Shown here piece by piece: positions 1-10,605 of a stretch of DNA of 64,000 nt; the first letter of the stretch is position 1; each line of letters starts with the position of its first letter. The stretch is from Plazaster borealis (Eukaryota > Echinodermata > Asteroidea > Forcipulatida > Labidiasteridae): NCBI GenBank assembly GCA_021014325.1, contig CM037474.1, forward strand, positions 21,942,488 to 22,006,487, written 5' to 3'. Made by a program: the position numbers and the translations under genes. The notes beneath the pieces were generated by a model, which saw only the letters and a program-made list of their open reading frames with translations, ran no database searches and was not told the origin of the DNA.

Positions 1-1208
1 AAATACCAAAATATTTATAATGGCCTGACGTTCAGAGCCTAGAACAGAAGCAGTCATCAGAAAAGGACGAAGAAAATAATTAACATAGTCCAGGCCCGTG
101 ACAAGGATTGTTTGTGTTTTGGGTTGTGTTTTTGGGGGGGTTTTGTTTTTGGGTTTTTTTTGTTGTTGTTGGGTTTTTTTTTTGGGGGGGGGGCAAATAT
201 GAGTACATCGGTGCGTTAGCGCCGCCCGTCGCGCAGCAGCGCAGGGGGAATTTTGAAAGTGAAGGCCCAATTCAAGCCATTTGGTCAGTTTTTGCGCTTA
301 TTTTCTTTGCGCACCATTTGTTATATTTTGGGCGGATTTATTCTTCTTTTTTATAAAAAAAAGTCTTTGTAACCCCCCCCCCCCCCCCGGTTACGATCCT
401 GTCATAACCATTACTACAATAAATATTGTTTTTTTAAGAACATAATTGCGTTCATATCCTGGTCAACTATTATTTTTTGTAAAACACAACAAAACAAAAA
501 TCAAACATAAAGGAAAAGAAGAAGAAGAAGAAGAAGAAGAAGATCTGTTTACCGAACAAAGTCACTCTGAGTCGGATCAAGAAGAGTTGCAATTCCCCCT
601 GCCATGAAGATTCTTGTATAATCCTGTGAAACCAACAACATTTAAATTCATAATCAAAAATTGTAAATATTTTTGTGTTTTAATTATAAGACTGTCTGTA
701 AACTTTTTCTTCCAAATTTTCTGGTATCCTAAACAACACAGACAATTGAAACCTATGAGCAGATTTGAAAATGTATCAAGATTCTTTATGGAATGATGCG
801 AAATGTTTCGTCTGAAATCAAGTCTGTATGAAAAATGTATTGAAGTAGCCACATCGGTAAGCATTATAATTAAAAGGTTTTCACGGGTTTTGTTTCTTCT
901 ATGTTATGCTGAATTTTTCTCTTCTATTGAAAGGCAAAGATAATACACAGAAATTCTTTTAAATTAAGACAACACCATTTCAGTAGGAAGTATATTTTTA
1001 TTTTTTATGAGGTGATTTTCCACAACAAAGGATATCATCAAAACTTTACTCTGCGTTAATAATAATAATTATTATAATTTTAAAACCACTAAGTCACATA
1101 TACGAAACAGAGAGCTGTACTAAAACATCCAAAGGCTATTAAGAAAAGAGAGTTTAAAGAATGAACGACAAAATTCAAAGTGTAAGAGAGTTCAAAGTGA
1201 AAACTCAC
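1..1208. other. 3' flank of the CNBD2-like gene; no secure exon
   Basis: This stretch lies downstream of the last secure exon of the minus-strand CNBD2-like gene and should hold its missing 3' exons. None could be fixed by phase. It contains a T/G-rich low-complexity run (about 119-192), a poly-C run (373-388), a GAA microsatellite (about 524-542) and AT-rich sequence. Two minus-strand candidates, around 755-812 and 552-601, have splice-like borders, but their phases do not join cleanly to the preceding exon. Confidence 0.5.
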
Positions 1209-1292
1209 AACATCGTCGATGCAAAGAAACTCAACCCGATCTCTGCTGATTACAGTTGATTTCCGTGTCTGTTTATTCACCAAACCTAGCTC
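1209..1292 (-). CDS. CNBD2-like protein, exon 7 (phosphate-binding cassette)
   Basis: This 84-nt exon has clean AG and GTGAGT borders and is phase 0 at both ends. It encodes 28 residues that directly continue the FG at the end of exon 6, giving FGELGLVNKQTRKST. That is the phosphate-binding cassette of a cyclic nucleotide-binding domain. The Glu that contacts the ribose and the Arg that contacts the cyclic phosphate are kept. The residues after the Arg are Lys-Ser-Thr instead of the usual small residue plus Ala-Thr, so nucleotide affinity may be altered. The residues VEFLCID that follow match the strand ending the beta barrel. It is the last exon that can be joined with confidence; the C-terminal helices and remainder are not found. 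Confidence 0.85.
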
Positions 1293-1327
1293 CTGCACAA
1301 CGAGAAAATACAAATTCTATCATTTCG

Positions 1328-1456
1328 AATAGACCCCCCTTGCATGCCGAAATCGCTGAGGTCAACTATCAGCTCAGCCAATGAGAGAAGTTCCTTCGAC
1401 CTCAGTGAGGGCGCTGTTTGACACTCTTGACGTCACGTTAAAGGGGGTCTCTTATT
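1328..1456. mobile_element. Short inverted-repeat element, CCCCTTGCAT family
   Basis: The ends are inverted copies: AATAGACCCCCTTGCAT on the left and AAAGGGGGTCTCTTATT on the right. A TGACGTCA-like motif sits near one end. The element lies in the intron between exons 6 and 7 of the CNBD2-like gene. Relatives with the same ends occur at 32653-32810 and 39512-39727. Confidence 0.6.
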
Positions 1457-2158
1457 CCATAGAGTACACTCCCAACAGAAGATAAGTCATAGCATGCATC
1501 AGAGGTCAGCTTAACTGTCAAAATACGTGAATCTCTTTCTTTATATGTTATGTCAGTGAAGAATGCGAGTGTATTGACATCCGTTGTGATTGCTTAATGG
1601 ACTTCTGACTGGCCGCCATACTCATATAAAGTAGTGAGACGGTTTCAGGAACGTCCAATGAACATTGTTTCACGCTGAGATGGGGTCCATTTTGTACATC
1701 CTCGGGGGTAAGTGGCACCCGATGCGAAGCCGCGGGTGCCATTTGCCCCCGAAGGAATTGTCTTATTATATCATTGTAATAGATTCCTCTTCTTTTAGAG
1801 GCGATCTGTTTTCATCTTTTAACGTTATTACGACGAAATTGACACACTGGTAAAAAGTAGACGATGTACCCCGTGGGGAAACGTCACTCATGTTCCCCTG
1901 AGCCATGTTACATGCGTCTTTGTATCACATCACGTGATTGGTTCTCGACCAATAAAAATTCACAATTTATTACCGTGGTATAACAATACAAAAAGTACCC
2001 TTAGTGTGATCCGATTTGGTTTGTATACCGTAACCTTATCTATAACGGTTTTTTTTATAAAGTAGTGTTCATACATTTACTGATAAGTTGTCATTAGTGG
2101 TTTTTTCATAAGATTTTTCTTTTTTGAAAAGAGGCGGTTTTAAATTAAAACAGCTTAC

Positions 2159-2235
2159 TCCGAACGTTTCCCCCCGGTTCAGGTAAACCACAGTTCTTGG
2201 GGCATCGCTTCCTTCTTCCAAAACTCGAACCACAA
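2159..2235 (-). CDS. CNBD2-like protein, exon 6 (CNB beta barrel)
   Basis: This 77-nt exon enters in phase 1 and leaves in phase 0, between TTTTCAG and GTAAGC. It encodes VVVRVLEEG, then a short acidic loop, then RTVVYLNRGETFG. These are the middle strands of the cyclic nucleotide-binding barrel, and the Gly-Glu-x-Phe-Gly stretch leads into the cassette in exon 7. Phase and homology both place it directly after exon 5. Confidence 0.85.
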
Positions 2236-2299
2236 CTGAAAAGACACAATATAAGTTTCATTGTCAATGCTTTTTCACGTCGTAACTACTCTTTAAATT

Positions 2300-2600
2300 G
2301 GACACTTTGGAACGCTAGGTGGCTGCGCACTAATTAGCGGCTGTGAGTACGTCTGCGGCTGTGGCTACGTCTGCGGCTGTTGCAATTGGTGTTGCTATGG
2401 GCTTCGTATAATTCAATGCAGGGCTTTTTCTAAACATTTTATACGGCGGCGTTTCATCATCAAACGGAGCCTGGAGCCAGAACCGGAACCGGGGCTGGAG
2501 CCTGATCTGGAGCCTGAGCCGGGGTTTGGACAAGGTTTCATGTTGATGAAACTGCCCCCGCAGCCGCAGCCGCGGCCCGGAGAGTTATACTCCCTCCAAA
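2300..2600. repeat. GC-rich GGCTGCGGCTG-type repeat
   Basis: The stretch holds imperfect runs of CTGCGGCTGTGGCTACG and of GAGCC(A/T)GAACCGG. It begins with a relic of the GGAACGCTAGGTGGC hairpin family. It belongs to the same GCGGCTACGGCTAC repeat group seen near 10380-10510, 22385-22490, 24760-24790 and 32165-32310. Apparent open frames through it look like translations of the simple repeat and not genes. Confidence 0.5.
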
Positions 2601-2975
2601 TACAAACACCCCGAGCATCAATCTTGAAAATGTCCCTACACCTCTCGGCAAATAGGACCATTGTTTTAGGGCCTATGTCATCCAAAACACCTCAAGTTGG
2701 AAGACAACAACCCACAGGTCACAATTGGGCAAAATTGTTACACTTTCCCCCCTTCTTGGGGCACTCAAATCTGTCTAATAGAGAACATTTTGAGGACCTA
2801 CAAAATATTAATGAGGCCGACGCTCTGTTTTCTCCATACTTGGTGGGGTGCACCCTTGTGTATGGATCCCCTTTTTGTCATGTCTAACCATCCAGACAAA
2901 CCCAGCATGTCGCCCTCTATTGATGAGAAGGGTTACTTGTGTTGAATAAAGACTAGTCCAGATTTTTACACTGAC

Positions 2976-3138
2976 CTGATCCCGATAGGATGAAGTAGAA
3001 ATTGAGTGGCCAGTGGCCTTGTCTCAAGATAACTCTTTGTGCTTGATACTTCTCATACCAGCCAACCTTAACGATCTCCTGCTGCATCACGAGTGGAAAC
3101 TCGGCAAATGTCGGGAAATTTCGTAATGCGATCAGGGC
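2976..3138 (-). CDS. CNBD2-like protein, exon 5 (start of CNB domain)
   Basis: This 163-nt exon is preceded by TTTCTGTTTGCAG and followed by GTCAGT; it enters in phase 0 and leaves in phase 1. It encodes a helix (ALIALRNFPTFAEFP), then KVGWYEKYQAQRVILRQG, then FYFILSGS. In the CNBD2 family the helix with two FP/YP turns is followed by exactly this VGWYE, ARRVIIRQGH and NFYFILSG order, so the family call is strong. VILRQG and FYFILSG are the first strands of the cyclic nucleotide-binding barrel. Confidence 0.92.
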
Positions 3139-3599
3139 CTGCAAACAGAAAACGATACTCAATAATCAATAACGATCAGAGAACATGTCAGAAGAACTTT
3201 GCCTGTATGAGTTACATGGAGCCTGTATAGGGCTCTTTGCCAGTTTTGTTTCCAAATAATTATTTAAAAAAGATCGTTCAAAAATTGAACATCCACCCAA
3301 AAATAAATAAAAGTAACTCAAGCTTTAAAAAAAATTAATTGCGGCCATGTTTATTGTTGAGTTCCCTTTGTGCCAGTGCACTATTACAGAGCGATTGCTA
3401 TAATACAAACAATATACCAGTCTATTCCAATTGGAGGGTCGGATAATTATTTGAAAAAAATCGTTCCTTGGTTTTAAAAACTGACCCACAAGATGATGTT
3501 TCACTGCATGATGTGACACCAGACTATTTCGTTAGCAGCCTCGAGTTATTTACACGTATTTCATATGGGAGATGAAACAGATCAGGGTAATGCACTTAC

Positions 3600-3674
3600 G
3601 TGGTACCTGTCCTTCTCCGTTCTCTGGTGAGATGGTAAACTCAGAATCTTTTTGCAATCGGTCGATATCCCAGC
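3600..3674 (-). CDS. CNBD2-like protein, exon 4
   Basis: This 75-nt exon is phase 0 at both ends, between CCAACAG and GTAAGT. It encodes 25 residues including ILSLPSHQRTEKDRYH. The ILSxPxxxRTEK pattern is the linker that precedes the helical entry to the cyclic nucleotide-binding domain in CNBD2-type proteins. Two other frames are also open here, but only this one joins exons 3 and 5 in phase and gives the family pattern. Confidence 0.82.
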
Positions 3675-3809
3675 CTGTTGGTTCAGGAAAAGGGTGAAAT
3701 GCTTGTAAACACAGGTTAAATGTTTGCATAAGCCACAAGACCACTTGTGTCCAGTTGTGGACTTCTGTTTGTTCGACCACCGGAAAATCAGGTTAAGAGC
3801 AGTCAGTGG

Positions 3810-4480
3810 CACTTTATAGATAAGGTACAAATAATATGGGTTTAGGTTGGGAAGTTTGCTGCTGCTGCTGGTGTGGGTACTGTTTGGCACTAGAATTCTT
3901 ACTGTCTTTGATTCAAGATAAGGTACAATAAGGTTTGGAAGTTTGCTGATACTGCTGGTGTGGGTACTGTTTGGCACTAGAATTCTAACTGTCTTTGATT
4001 CAATATAAGGTACAATAAGGTTAGGAAGTTTGCTGCTACTTCTGGTGTGGATCGATACTGTTTAACACTATTTTATGCATAACTGTCTTTGATTAAATAT
4101 AAGGCACACCATGGGTACTATAAGGTTGGGAAGTTAGTTTGCTGCTATTGGAACGGCATTGTTTCATTGAATTACGGTGAAGACAGAATATTGGTATGGG
4201 TTGACAAGAATCCTATACTCTATGGTACTAGTATGCCGCTTACTATCTTTGAATCAAGATATGGTACAACATGGGTAAGGGGAAACTACTGGTATGGTTA
4301 CTGTCATATTAGTATGCTTTATGCAGTATTTTAATCAAGATAACGTAAAGGTTGCGAAAGCGGCTGCAATCCCATGCTTTATGGCCTTCTGGGTCAATGG
4401 TAGGTTAGCTTGGAAAAAACTACTAGCACCTGCATGCTTAGTGTCTTTGAATCAAGCGAACGTACAATGTATTATTAATT
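3810..4480. repeat. Decayed ~90-bp tandem array
   Basis: A unit of about 86-98 bp containing GATAAGGTACAATAAGG, GGAAGTTTGCTGCT and TGTCTTTGATTCAA repeats from about 3819. The copies at 3819, 3918 and 4004 are close; later copies diverge until about 4480. The array lies in the intron between exons 3 and 4 of the CNBD2-like gene. Frames across it are open only because of the repeat. Confidence 0.75.
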
Positions 4481-5215
4481 CTAGGTAAACCAGCTGCAAC
4501 TCAAATGATTGCTGTACTGAAATCAAACCCTCAAATTTTCAAACTATCCGTGAGAAAATACTCATTTGAAATCAATCGCTTATAATGCCACAAAAACGAT
4601 AAATAATGATTGGTGTGTGAAAGAAAGAGAGAAACAGGTTTTTCACAATTGTATCAACCTCTTAACACAATTCCCTGACTAACATAGGCCTATAGATAAG
4701 CCAGCTACCGAATATCATCTAGTATCTAAATTTACAACCAGAATAACTGTATAGTTTACTAGGGTTTTGTTGTCTCATTTACCAGTTCAAAGGCCAAACG
4801 GCAATGCATTACTTATAAATCATAATGCAGCTAGTATTCAGAGTTGCTTGGTTACACTAAAGGTGGCTGGATTCAGGCTATCGAGGCCACAAACCCACGG
4901 ATCTTGGCCCACTTTAAAACCATTGTTTCAATACGGTGCCCGGGAGGTGACCTGGGAGAAACGGTTTTTTTTTTGTTCCTACGAGATAGTATCTAGTTCT
5001 AAAGAGATATTATTATTTGTATTATTATATATTTCTGGTAAAAAACCAAGTCCAGTGCGAACAGCCCAGGAAAAATGCACCATGTAACTTAACCGGGTCC
5101 ATGGGTACCGTAGTTTAACCGGCCACCTTCTGCCCAAGTAATTAAAATAAGAAGCACCAAAAGCTAGATTTGTTTTCTGTTGACGATGATGTGTGAATGA
5201 CAACAAAATATTTAC

Positions 5216-5315
5216 CTCTTTATGAGCTCTGAAGTATCTGACGTCAAACAAAAGTTCTTGTTCCCCGCCGTCTTCGATGTATTTTCCTTTTTGAGACGCA
5301 CCCCTATTGTCGACA
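5216..5315 (-). CDS. CNBD2-like protein, exon 3
   Basis: This 100-nt exon enters in phase 2 after TTATTATTCAG and leaves in phase 0 before GTAAAT. It encodes 33 full residues, among them GKYIEDGGEQELLFDVRYFR. The LLFDxxxFRAxKE ending is the segment found between the N-terminal helix and the RTEK linker in CNBD2-like proteins. The join AGT with exon 2 gives Ser. Confidence 0.82.
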
Positions 5316-5492
5316 CTGAATAATAATAACAATATATTAACTGGATTTATATCATAGATGTTAGTTTGCATCGGGAATAAAGAATATTGACTGGTTTTAC
5401 TCGTACACCGATGTGTGTATAAAAGCCCTGCATATTATACTCGGTACTTTCCCAAGTTCTGAGAAAAAAATACCCAACACAGGCATGTTACT

Positions 5493-5577
5493 CGGGTGGG
5501 ATTCGAATCCCCAACATTTGCAATTCTAGAGCAGAATATGTCTTACCATTAGACCACTGAGATTGCCCGGTATCTAT
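5493..5577 (-). mobile_element. tRNA-like SINE head
   Basis: On the minus strand this reads as a tRNA-like promoter: GGTCTAATGGTAAGAC resembles an A box, and GGGGATTCGAATCCC contains a B box (GGTTCGAATCC type). No plausible intact tRNA cloverleaf was checked. Similar heads elsewhere in the window belong to SINEs, so this is treated as SINE-derived. Confidence 0.45.
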
Positions 5578-5929
5578 AGAGGCAGTTCGAATCCTAAATT
5601 TTAGCATCGGTTACCGCAACAATTTAATTGAATGTTAATCTTGCAACTGGGATTTATACAGAGAGGACAGCAGTGTTATTGTGACAACCAGCTACAGGCT
5701 GGTGCACAAGTCAAAGTCTTTAGACCCTTTTCGAAGGACAATAAAGTTGTTGTGTTTTGATGGGAACAGGGAGGCCGTTCAATAAGCGGGAGGCAGCCGT
5801 GGAAAAAGCTTTATTTGTTTGCAAGGTTTGTTTGCGTGACTTATACTAACCACGATGGAATCATAGATTCGGGGAAGTATTAAGAGCAGTCATGGATTGC
5901 AAGAAGCGAAGAGAGATAATCTGCAGCAC

Positions 5930-6040
5930 TGTGATTTCAGCAGGAAATATTGCTTAGCAATTTTCTGCTAAGCAAGCAGGATACCAGTCGTAAATTGTAC
6001 GTGTGTAAGGGTACTTTGGCTGGTAACCTTATTCTAGTAA
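5930..6040. repeat. GCTTAGCA repeat fragment
   Basis: The segment AAATATTGCTTAGCAATTTT, TGCTAAGCAAGCAGG and TTTGGCTGGTAACCTT matches the interior of the inverted-repeat element at 38117-38309. It is a fragment lying in intron 2 of the CNBD2-like gene. A further fragment is near 56050-56100. Confidence 0.5.
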
Positions 6041-6591
6041 GCGTAGTTATTTTGTGCTTTAAGTTCAGTTTCGTGATGCACTAATTTTCCGATACATAGA
6101 GTCCTCATGAAAGTGGAGAGAAAATTACAAGTCTCTAACCTCACTTTAAAAATGGTGTAAAATGCCATTTTTTTTTATACACTTTCAGAGAGCGAAATTT
6201 GAAACATGACGTCATCGGACATCGAAACATTGGGTCTGTACGTTCCAAAGGGGGATATTTGCGCCGGACAAAAGATCAAATTCAATGTCGGTTGGATTGA
6301 ATATAATCAAAATTCAAAAATCAACAACGAATTCTCTGTACGGTCTTAATCCAAAAGAACAGACCAGAGCAGGACTGTTTAAGTTGGAACAGGCACAACT
6401 GTTGACGGGACATAACCAAATGGGAACGGGCAGAATCTGTTTAAAAAAACAAAAGCTAAAAAAACTGGACTACAAAACTACGCTTAAATTATAACATCCT
6501 CTTTCGCGTATTGTTTGATCTATGTTTCCGTGTATTTCGTAAAATACAAATTCTAAATTAAATAATTTTGTATTTATCAAGAAAAACTTAC

Positions 6592-6671
6592 CTGAGAAAA
6601 TGGCTTTTGCATAATCTATGCAAGAAGGTGATGAGTCTGGCATAGCTCTTGAACTTTTGAAGTAACCGCTT
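6592..6671 (-). CDS. CNBD2-like protein, exon 2
   Basis: This 80-nt exon is phase 0 at entry and phase 2 at exit, between TTCAACAG and GTAAGT. It encodes KRLLQKFKSYARLITFLHRL followed by a short CKSHFL tail: a basic, amphipathic helix typical of the region before the FDxxxFR segment in this family. A competing open frame through the exon does not match the phase of its neighbours. Confidence 0.78.
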
Positions 6672-6819
6672 CTGTTGAACCAAACAATACAACAATATTT
6701 ACAATAATAATAATACTTTGTTCTAAAATAGCGCACATAGATCCTAGCTAGATCAATGCGCTTTACAACATTATTATTCCTGTTAATCATTCACACTTTG
6801 ACCATTCCTCTAACTTTCT

Positions 6820-6999
6820 CAACTCACTACCCATGGGGAGCATACAACGTATCTTGAATTAGCACTAAGGGGTTAATCCAACACAATGCTATCTCAGCCC
6901 TCTATGTACCCATTTATACACCTGGGTTAGGAGAAGCAATTGTAGTTAAGTGCCTTGTGCAAGGACAAAGTGTCACGACCGGGAATCGAACCCACACTC
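6820..6999 (-). mobile_element. SINE fragment abutting exon 1 donor
   Basis: The segment CACGACCGGGAATCGAACCC and the preceding TTAAGTGCCTTGTGCAAGGACAAAGTG match the SINE copies at 37841-38345 and 53262-53590. On the minus strand it carries a tRNA-type B box. Homology stops about nine bases from the splice donor of exon 1 of the CNBD2-like gene. Confidence 0.6.
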
Positions 7000-7008
7000 C
7001 AGACTTAC

Positions 7009-7620
7009 TTTTCGCGTTTTTCTAGCTTGTTGTAATCGAGTTCTTAGAGAGTTCACAGTGGTACCACCAGTCGCTAAGAAAGCCCCTCGACCATCTGAGC
7101 TCGGAAAAGAGACTCTCTCCAAGCCATCCCTGAGGGAGCTGGCTGAGGCACCTGACCTTCGACCGTTGGATGGACTTCTAGGACCGGTACGAGGTCTCAC
7201 GGCACTGTGGGACCTGATATCTTGAGTCGTTGGAACACCTTCTTCGATAACATAAGGCACTGATAAATTTTTCCTGCTTCGATGTCTCCCATCCGAGGCA
7301 TCATCCACTGGAAAAGTTTTCGCCAGAAGGCTCCCCCTCCTACTAGCGCCGAGACCCCGTCCCTTCGTGTCATCGTCCCCGACTAGCGGATCGCTTCGGC
7401 GGCGACCAGCAACAAGGCTTCCTCGGCGACGGGATTCGAACCGGGCCGACGCAGCGTTGTTACCGTTGAGTAGTCGCAGCGATGCCAGCATGCTGTTCCG
7501 ACGAGCGCCCTGCGCGAATCGTTCCAAGTCTAGATCTGAATCGTTGGAAGAGAACTCACTACTCTGGCGGCGACGCCGCTGGTGGTCCGGAATAATATCA
7601 GCCATCGATAAAGACGTCAT
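7009..7620 (-). CDS. CNBD2-like cyclic nucleotide-binding protein, exon 1
   Basis: This is the first coding exon (204 residues) of a minus-strand gene whose seven secure exons (7009-7620, 6592-6671, 5216-5315, 3600-3674, 2976-3138, 2159-2235, 1209-1292) join in phase to 397 residues. The family is cyclic nucleotide-binding domain-containing protein 2 (CNBD2)-like: a soluble protein with one CNB domain, linked in mammals to sperm cAMP signalling. The start is the first ATG after an in-frame TGA 27 nt upstream. The exon is Arg/Ser-rich and probably disordered. It has five Arg-Arg-x-Ser sites (Ser20, 43, 68, 76, 97) fitting PKA or PKG phosphorylation. The donor is GTAAGT after CGAAAA, phase 0. 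The link to exon 2 rests on phase and donor/acceptor quality; the link from exon 3 onward also rests on family homology. The 3' end is missing. Confidence 0.8.
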
Positions 7621-9889
7621 CTTGTTTTGCACGTCTGGACTACTTCAGTTAGAGTAAATGTTTGGGGGTGTGACACATTAATGTCTCAAGTGAAGAAAAA
7701 ACATCACCAATACAACCGAGAAGTTTATGCCCAAAGTTCAAAAAGAGCTTCCAGTGGCAGATGCTTCAATCGTCGCCTTTTAGGCCCAAAGTTCACATAG
7801 AATCATCAACATGAGTGCCAATTGCTTGGTCCTCTACCCTTTGCTGTGCTTTGACAGACAGGTGTGTACAATAGACTTGCGAAAACCCTTTGCGATGCCA
7901 ACTCAACATTTCACGACATCGCATGATCTAAAAAATCACAATTTCTTCATCTGTCTGATATCGTTTTCCATGTTGTACGACATATCCTTCTTCGTCGAGC
8001 CTATCGGTGCGAAGAACTTTCGCTGTCTAAACATTTTATTTTGTACTGAGGTTTGTTAGGGGGTTAGCACAAGGGCTTAGCTTTCCACCGTAACGGTGTT
8101 TACGTTGGTAAGGGAAGAACACAAAAGTGCAGAACCTCAATCCTAACCGTAAATAGAAAGCAAGCTCGTTACGCGGGGCCGGTATACAAGAGGATAGAAT
8201 TGTTCCTGAGTGGTAGGGTGACCACTGGCCACTGCCACTTGTAGGACTTCTGTTGCAAAAGCAGACGGCTGGAGTGGGGCAGAGTTTTTGGTGGACAATC
8301 GGACTTGGCAATCTTTTTCATGAATGGTGGCGTTCGGGGACAAACTACCCCTCGGGAAACATACCTGGTCATTCTCGAATGATTTACGCAATGTTGTTGA
8401 AGGACATTTGTCTGTTTGTTTTGTTTTTCATAAAAGTTTAAGATGAATGTTGAGGAATGGTTTGAGAAACTGAGTGTTGAAAAAAAAAAACATTTCCGGC
8501 ACATATTTTTTTACCTGAACAAAATATTTTAACTTTAAAATTACTTCAAAATTACATTTTGTTTACTGTGTTTGAACTGCTTGCATATTTACCCAAATGC
8601 ACCAACCATACAAACCCAAAGTGGTGTCTCGATTTTAAGAATAAAAATGAGAGTTAAAAACAAAGTGATATGTAGTTACCGACAGTGGGGCAACCACAGG
8701 GGAGAGGGGGGAACCCCCTTTCAGAACCCTTGCCCAAATTAAGATTAAAACAAATTTCAAAATGAATTGTTCGATGCATTACAAAGCCCGCCAAAATGTC
8801 TTTGCCCCGCTCCCCCACCCCAAAATGATAATACGCCATTGATTATCGAAAAACATTTACTGGCAATAACCTGAAAGCTCACTGATTACAGAGTTCGTAA
8901 TTACCAACCACCCAGAGAACTCTTTCCAACTCAAATACTTTTCAAGTCAAAGAACCAGCATTCTAAGGACATTGCTTATTTAGATTACCACAATCGATAT
9001 AAGCGCGTACATGATTGTGCACAATTTCTTATAAAACATGGTATATAGCCTACTCCGCGGCAGTGAAGTTGATAACGAGAAGTCCCCTAGATCCACAAAG
9101 CAAAAGTAGTAGTCCCAGCCGATAAGCAGGACACAACTTGTCATAGAGCTAAGTAGTCTCCCGAATTGCAAAATCTACTCTGCGGCAGTAGAATAAAATA
9201 ATATCAAGACAATTCTACAAACGCAAAGTAGACACATGGTGTTACCGCAAACTGAAATACATTGATGCCTCACATGCAATGCCTCAAAACCCATAATTGT
9301 ATATAAACAAAATCTCAGTTATTGGATCCACAATTTTGACAGAGATTTTGCAGACTGGTCGTATGGTTCTTATTCAATAAGTTCAAATTTTATTTATTCA
9401 GTATTTTGGAGCTTGTTTTGTTATATAAACCTTCGCCTCAATTGAATTTTTGGCAATGAATACTCCACCTGTGTGACTTCTATACGTGAAGCATCTCAAC
9501 AAAAGACCAAACCTTCTTTGTTTACAGACACTCTGACTGCAGTCAACTTGTGGTACAGGTTGCTGGGTTATCCATAAGCTGATAAAACCGTGTCTATATT
9601 TGTTTTCAAGGCTGCAGTCGATTGGTGGTTTTATGTAAATCGAGGAACTGAAGTCAATTGACAAATGATAAATATATAAAAAAAGAAAATTGACAACAAT
9701 GAATGAATTTCGAAGTTACGAAATGTATATTTACAAATCAGTCATGGTGGAGGGTTGTCGCTGGAATCAATAAACGTTGCTATTTAACGAGATTTCATTG
9801 ATATCAATTAAAAAGAAAAGAAGCTTTTTAATACGTTCGAATTCGATTGGTTCTTAAAAATAAATTATGCAGCATCGATAAGGACAAAA

Positions 9890-10220
9890 ACATTGTTTAT
9901 TGTAGTCTGAAAGCTTACTGATCACGAAGTTCATATTAGAACCGTTCTGTCTGTGAAATATTTCCCTCTGAAATGAAGTCATATTCGAGAAAATTATCTG
10001 AAAACCTATTAATCAAAACAGCAGCTGATTTCGGTTGTTAACAACCAAATTAAGGACAATGTGTTTACATGCTGAAAATTGTGCTTGGTTTTTCACTATT
10101 TTCTCCTGACTCACAAAATGGATTAAGCCCAATTTTTCACAGGTTTGTTATTTCATGTATAAGGTTGATCACAAAAAAACATCAACACTGTCTGCAATTT
10201 TGTTGTCAGCTCTACCAACC
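9890..10220 (+). repeat. Dispersed repeat, GTGTTTACATGCTGAAA family
   Basis: This copy shares long blocks with 14895-15230: GTCTGAAAGC, ACAATGTGTTTACATGCTGA, TGGTTTTTCACTATTTTCTC, GGATTAAGCCCAA and AACTGTCTGCAA. Both run in the same direction. Shorter fragments of the same family occur near 8870 and 47135. Confidence 0.7.
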
Positions 10221-10244
10221 TGGGAGAGACCGATCGCCCCGAAT

Positions 10245-10600
10245 TCTTAGACCCCTTGCACCGACGTCAAAAGCGGCCACAATCTGTCCATGTGCGGTCT
10301 GTCATTTTGGGATTCAAATTGCATGTACAAGAAGCGGGTCTAGCTCACCACTCGCGCGTCTCCTAGAATACAAACTGCCCAGTGAGGCGGCTGCGGCTAA
10401 ATGGGGCTGTTGCTGTGGCTGTGGCTGCAGCTGTTGCTAAGGAGGTTGCTATGAGCATCCTATTTCAACTCGGCCTTTGTAGATCAAGCCGCAGCCGCTA
10501 GTTTGGACGCGGCTAACACCTGACTTTTGGAACCTGCCTACCAAAATGGCGTAACCAAGGTCGTATAGGGTGATGACGTCAGGTGAATTAGGTCAGTAGG
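10245..10600. mobile_element. CCCCTTGCAC/TGACGTCA element with a nested insert
   Basis: The outer parts match the uninterrupted copy at 25541-25745: ACCCCTTGCAC, GACGTCA, CATTTTGGGA, and at the other end CAAAATGGC and TGATGACG(T/G)CA. Between about 10375 and 10520 it is interrupted by a GC-rich GGCTGTGGCTGCAG-type repeat. It is therefore an element within an element. Confidence 0.55.
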
Positions 10601-10605
10601 ACAGT

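Noticed and set aside
552..601. Possible small minus-strand exon before GTAAAC
   Set aside because: Open in two frames with a poor polypyrimidine tract; phase cannot be fixed.
755..812. Possible CNBD2-like exon 8 (ISHHSIKNLDTFSNLLI)
   Set aside because: It resembles the family's post-barrel helix but needs a phase-2 entry, while exon 7 ends in phase 0; the donor (GTTTCA) is weak.
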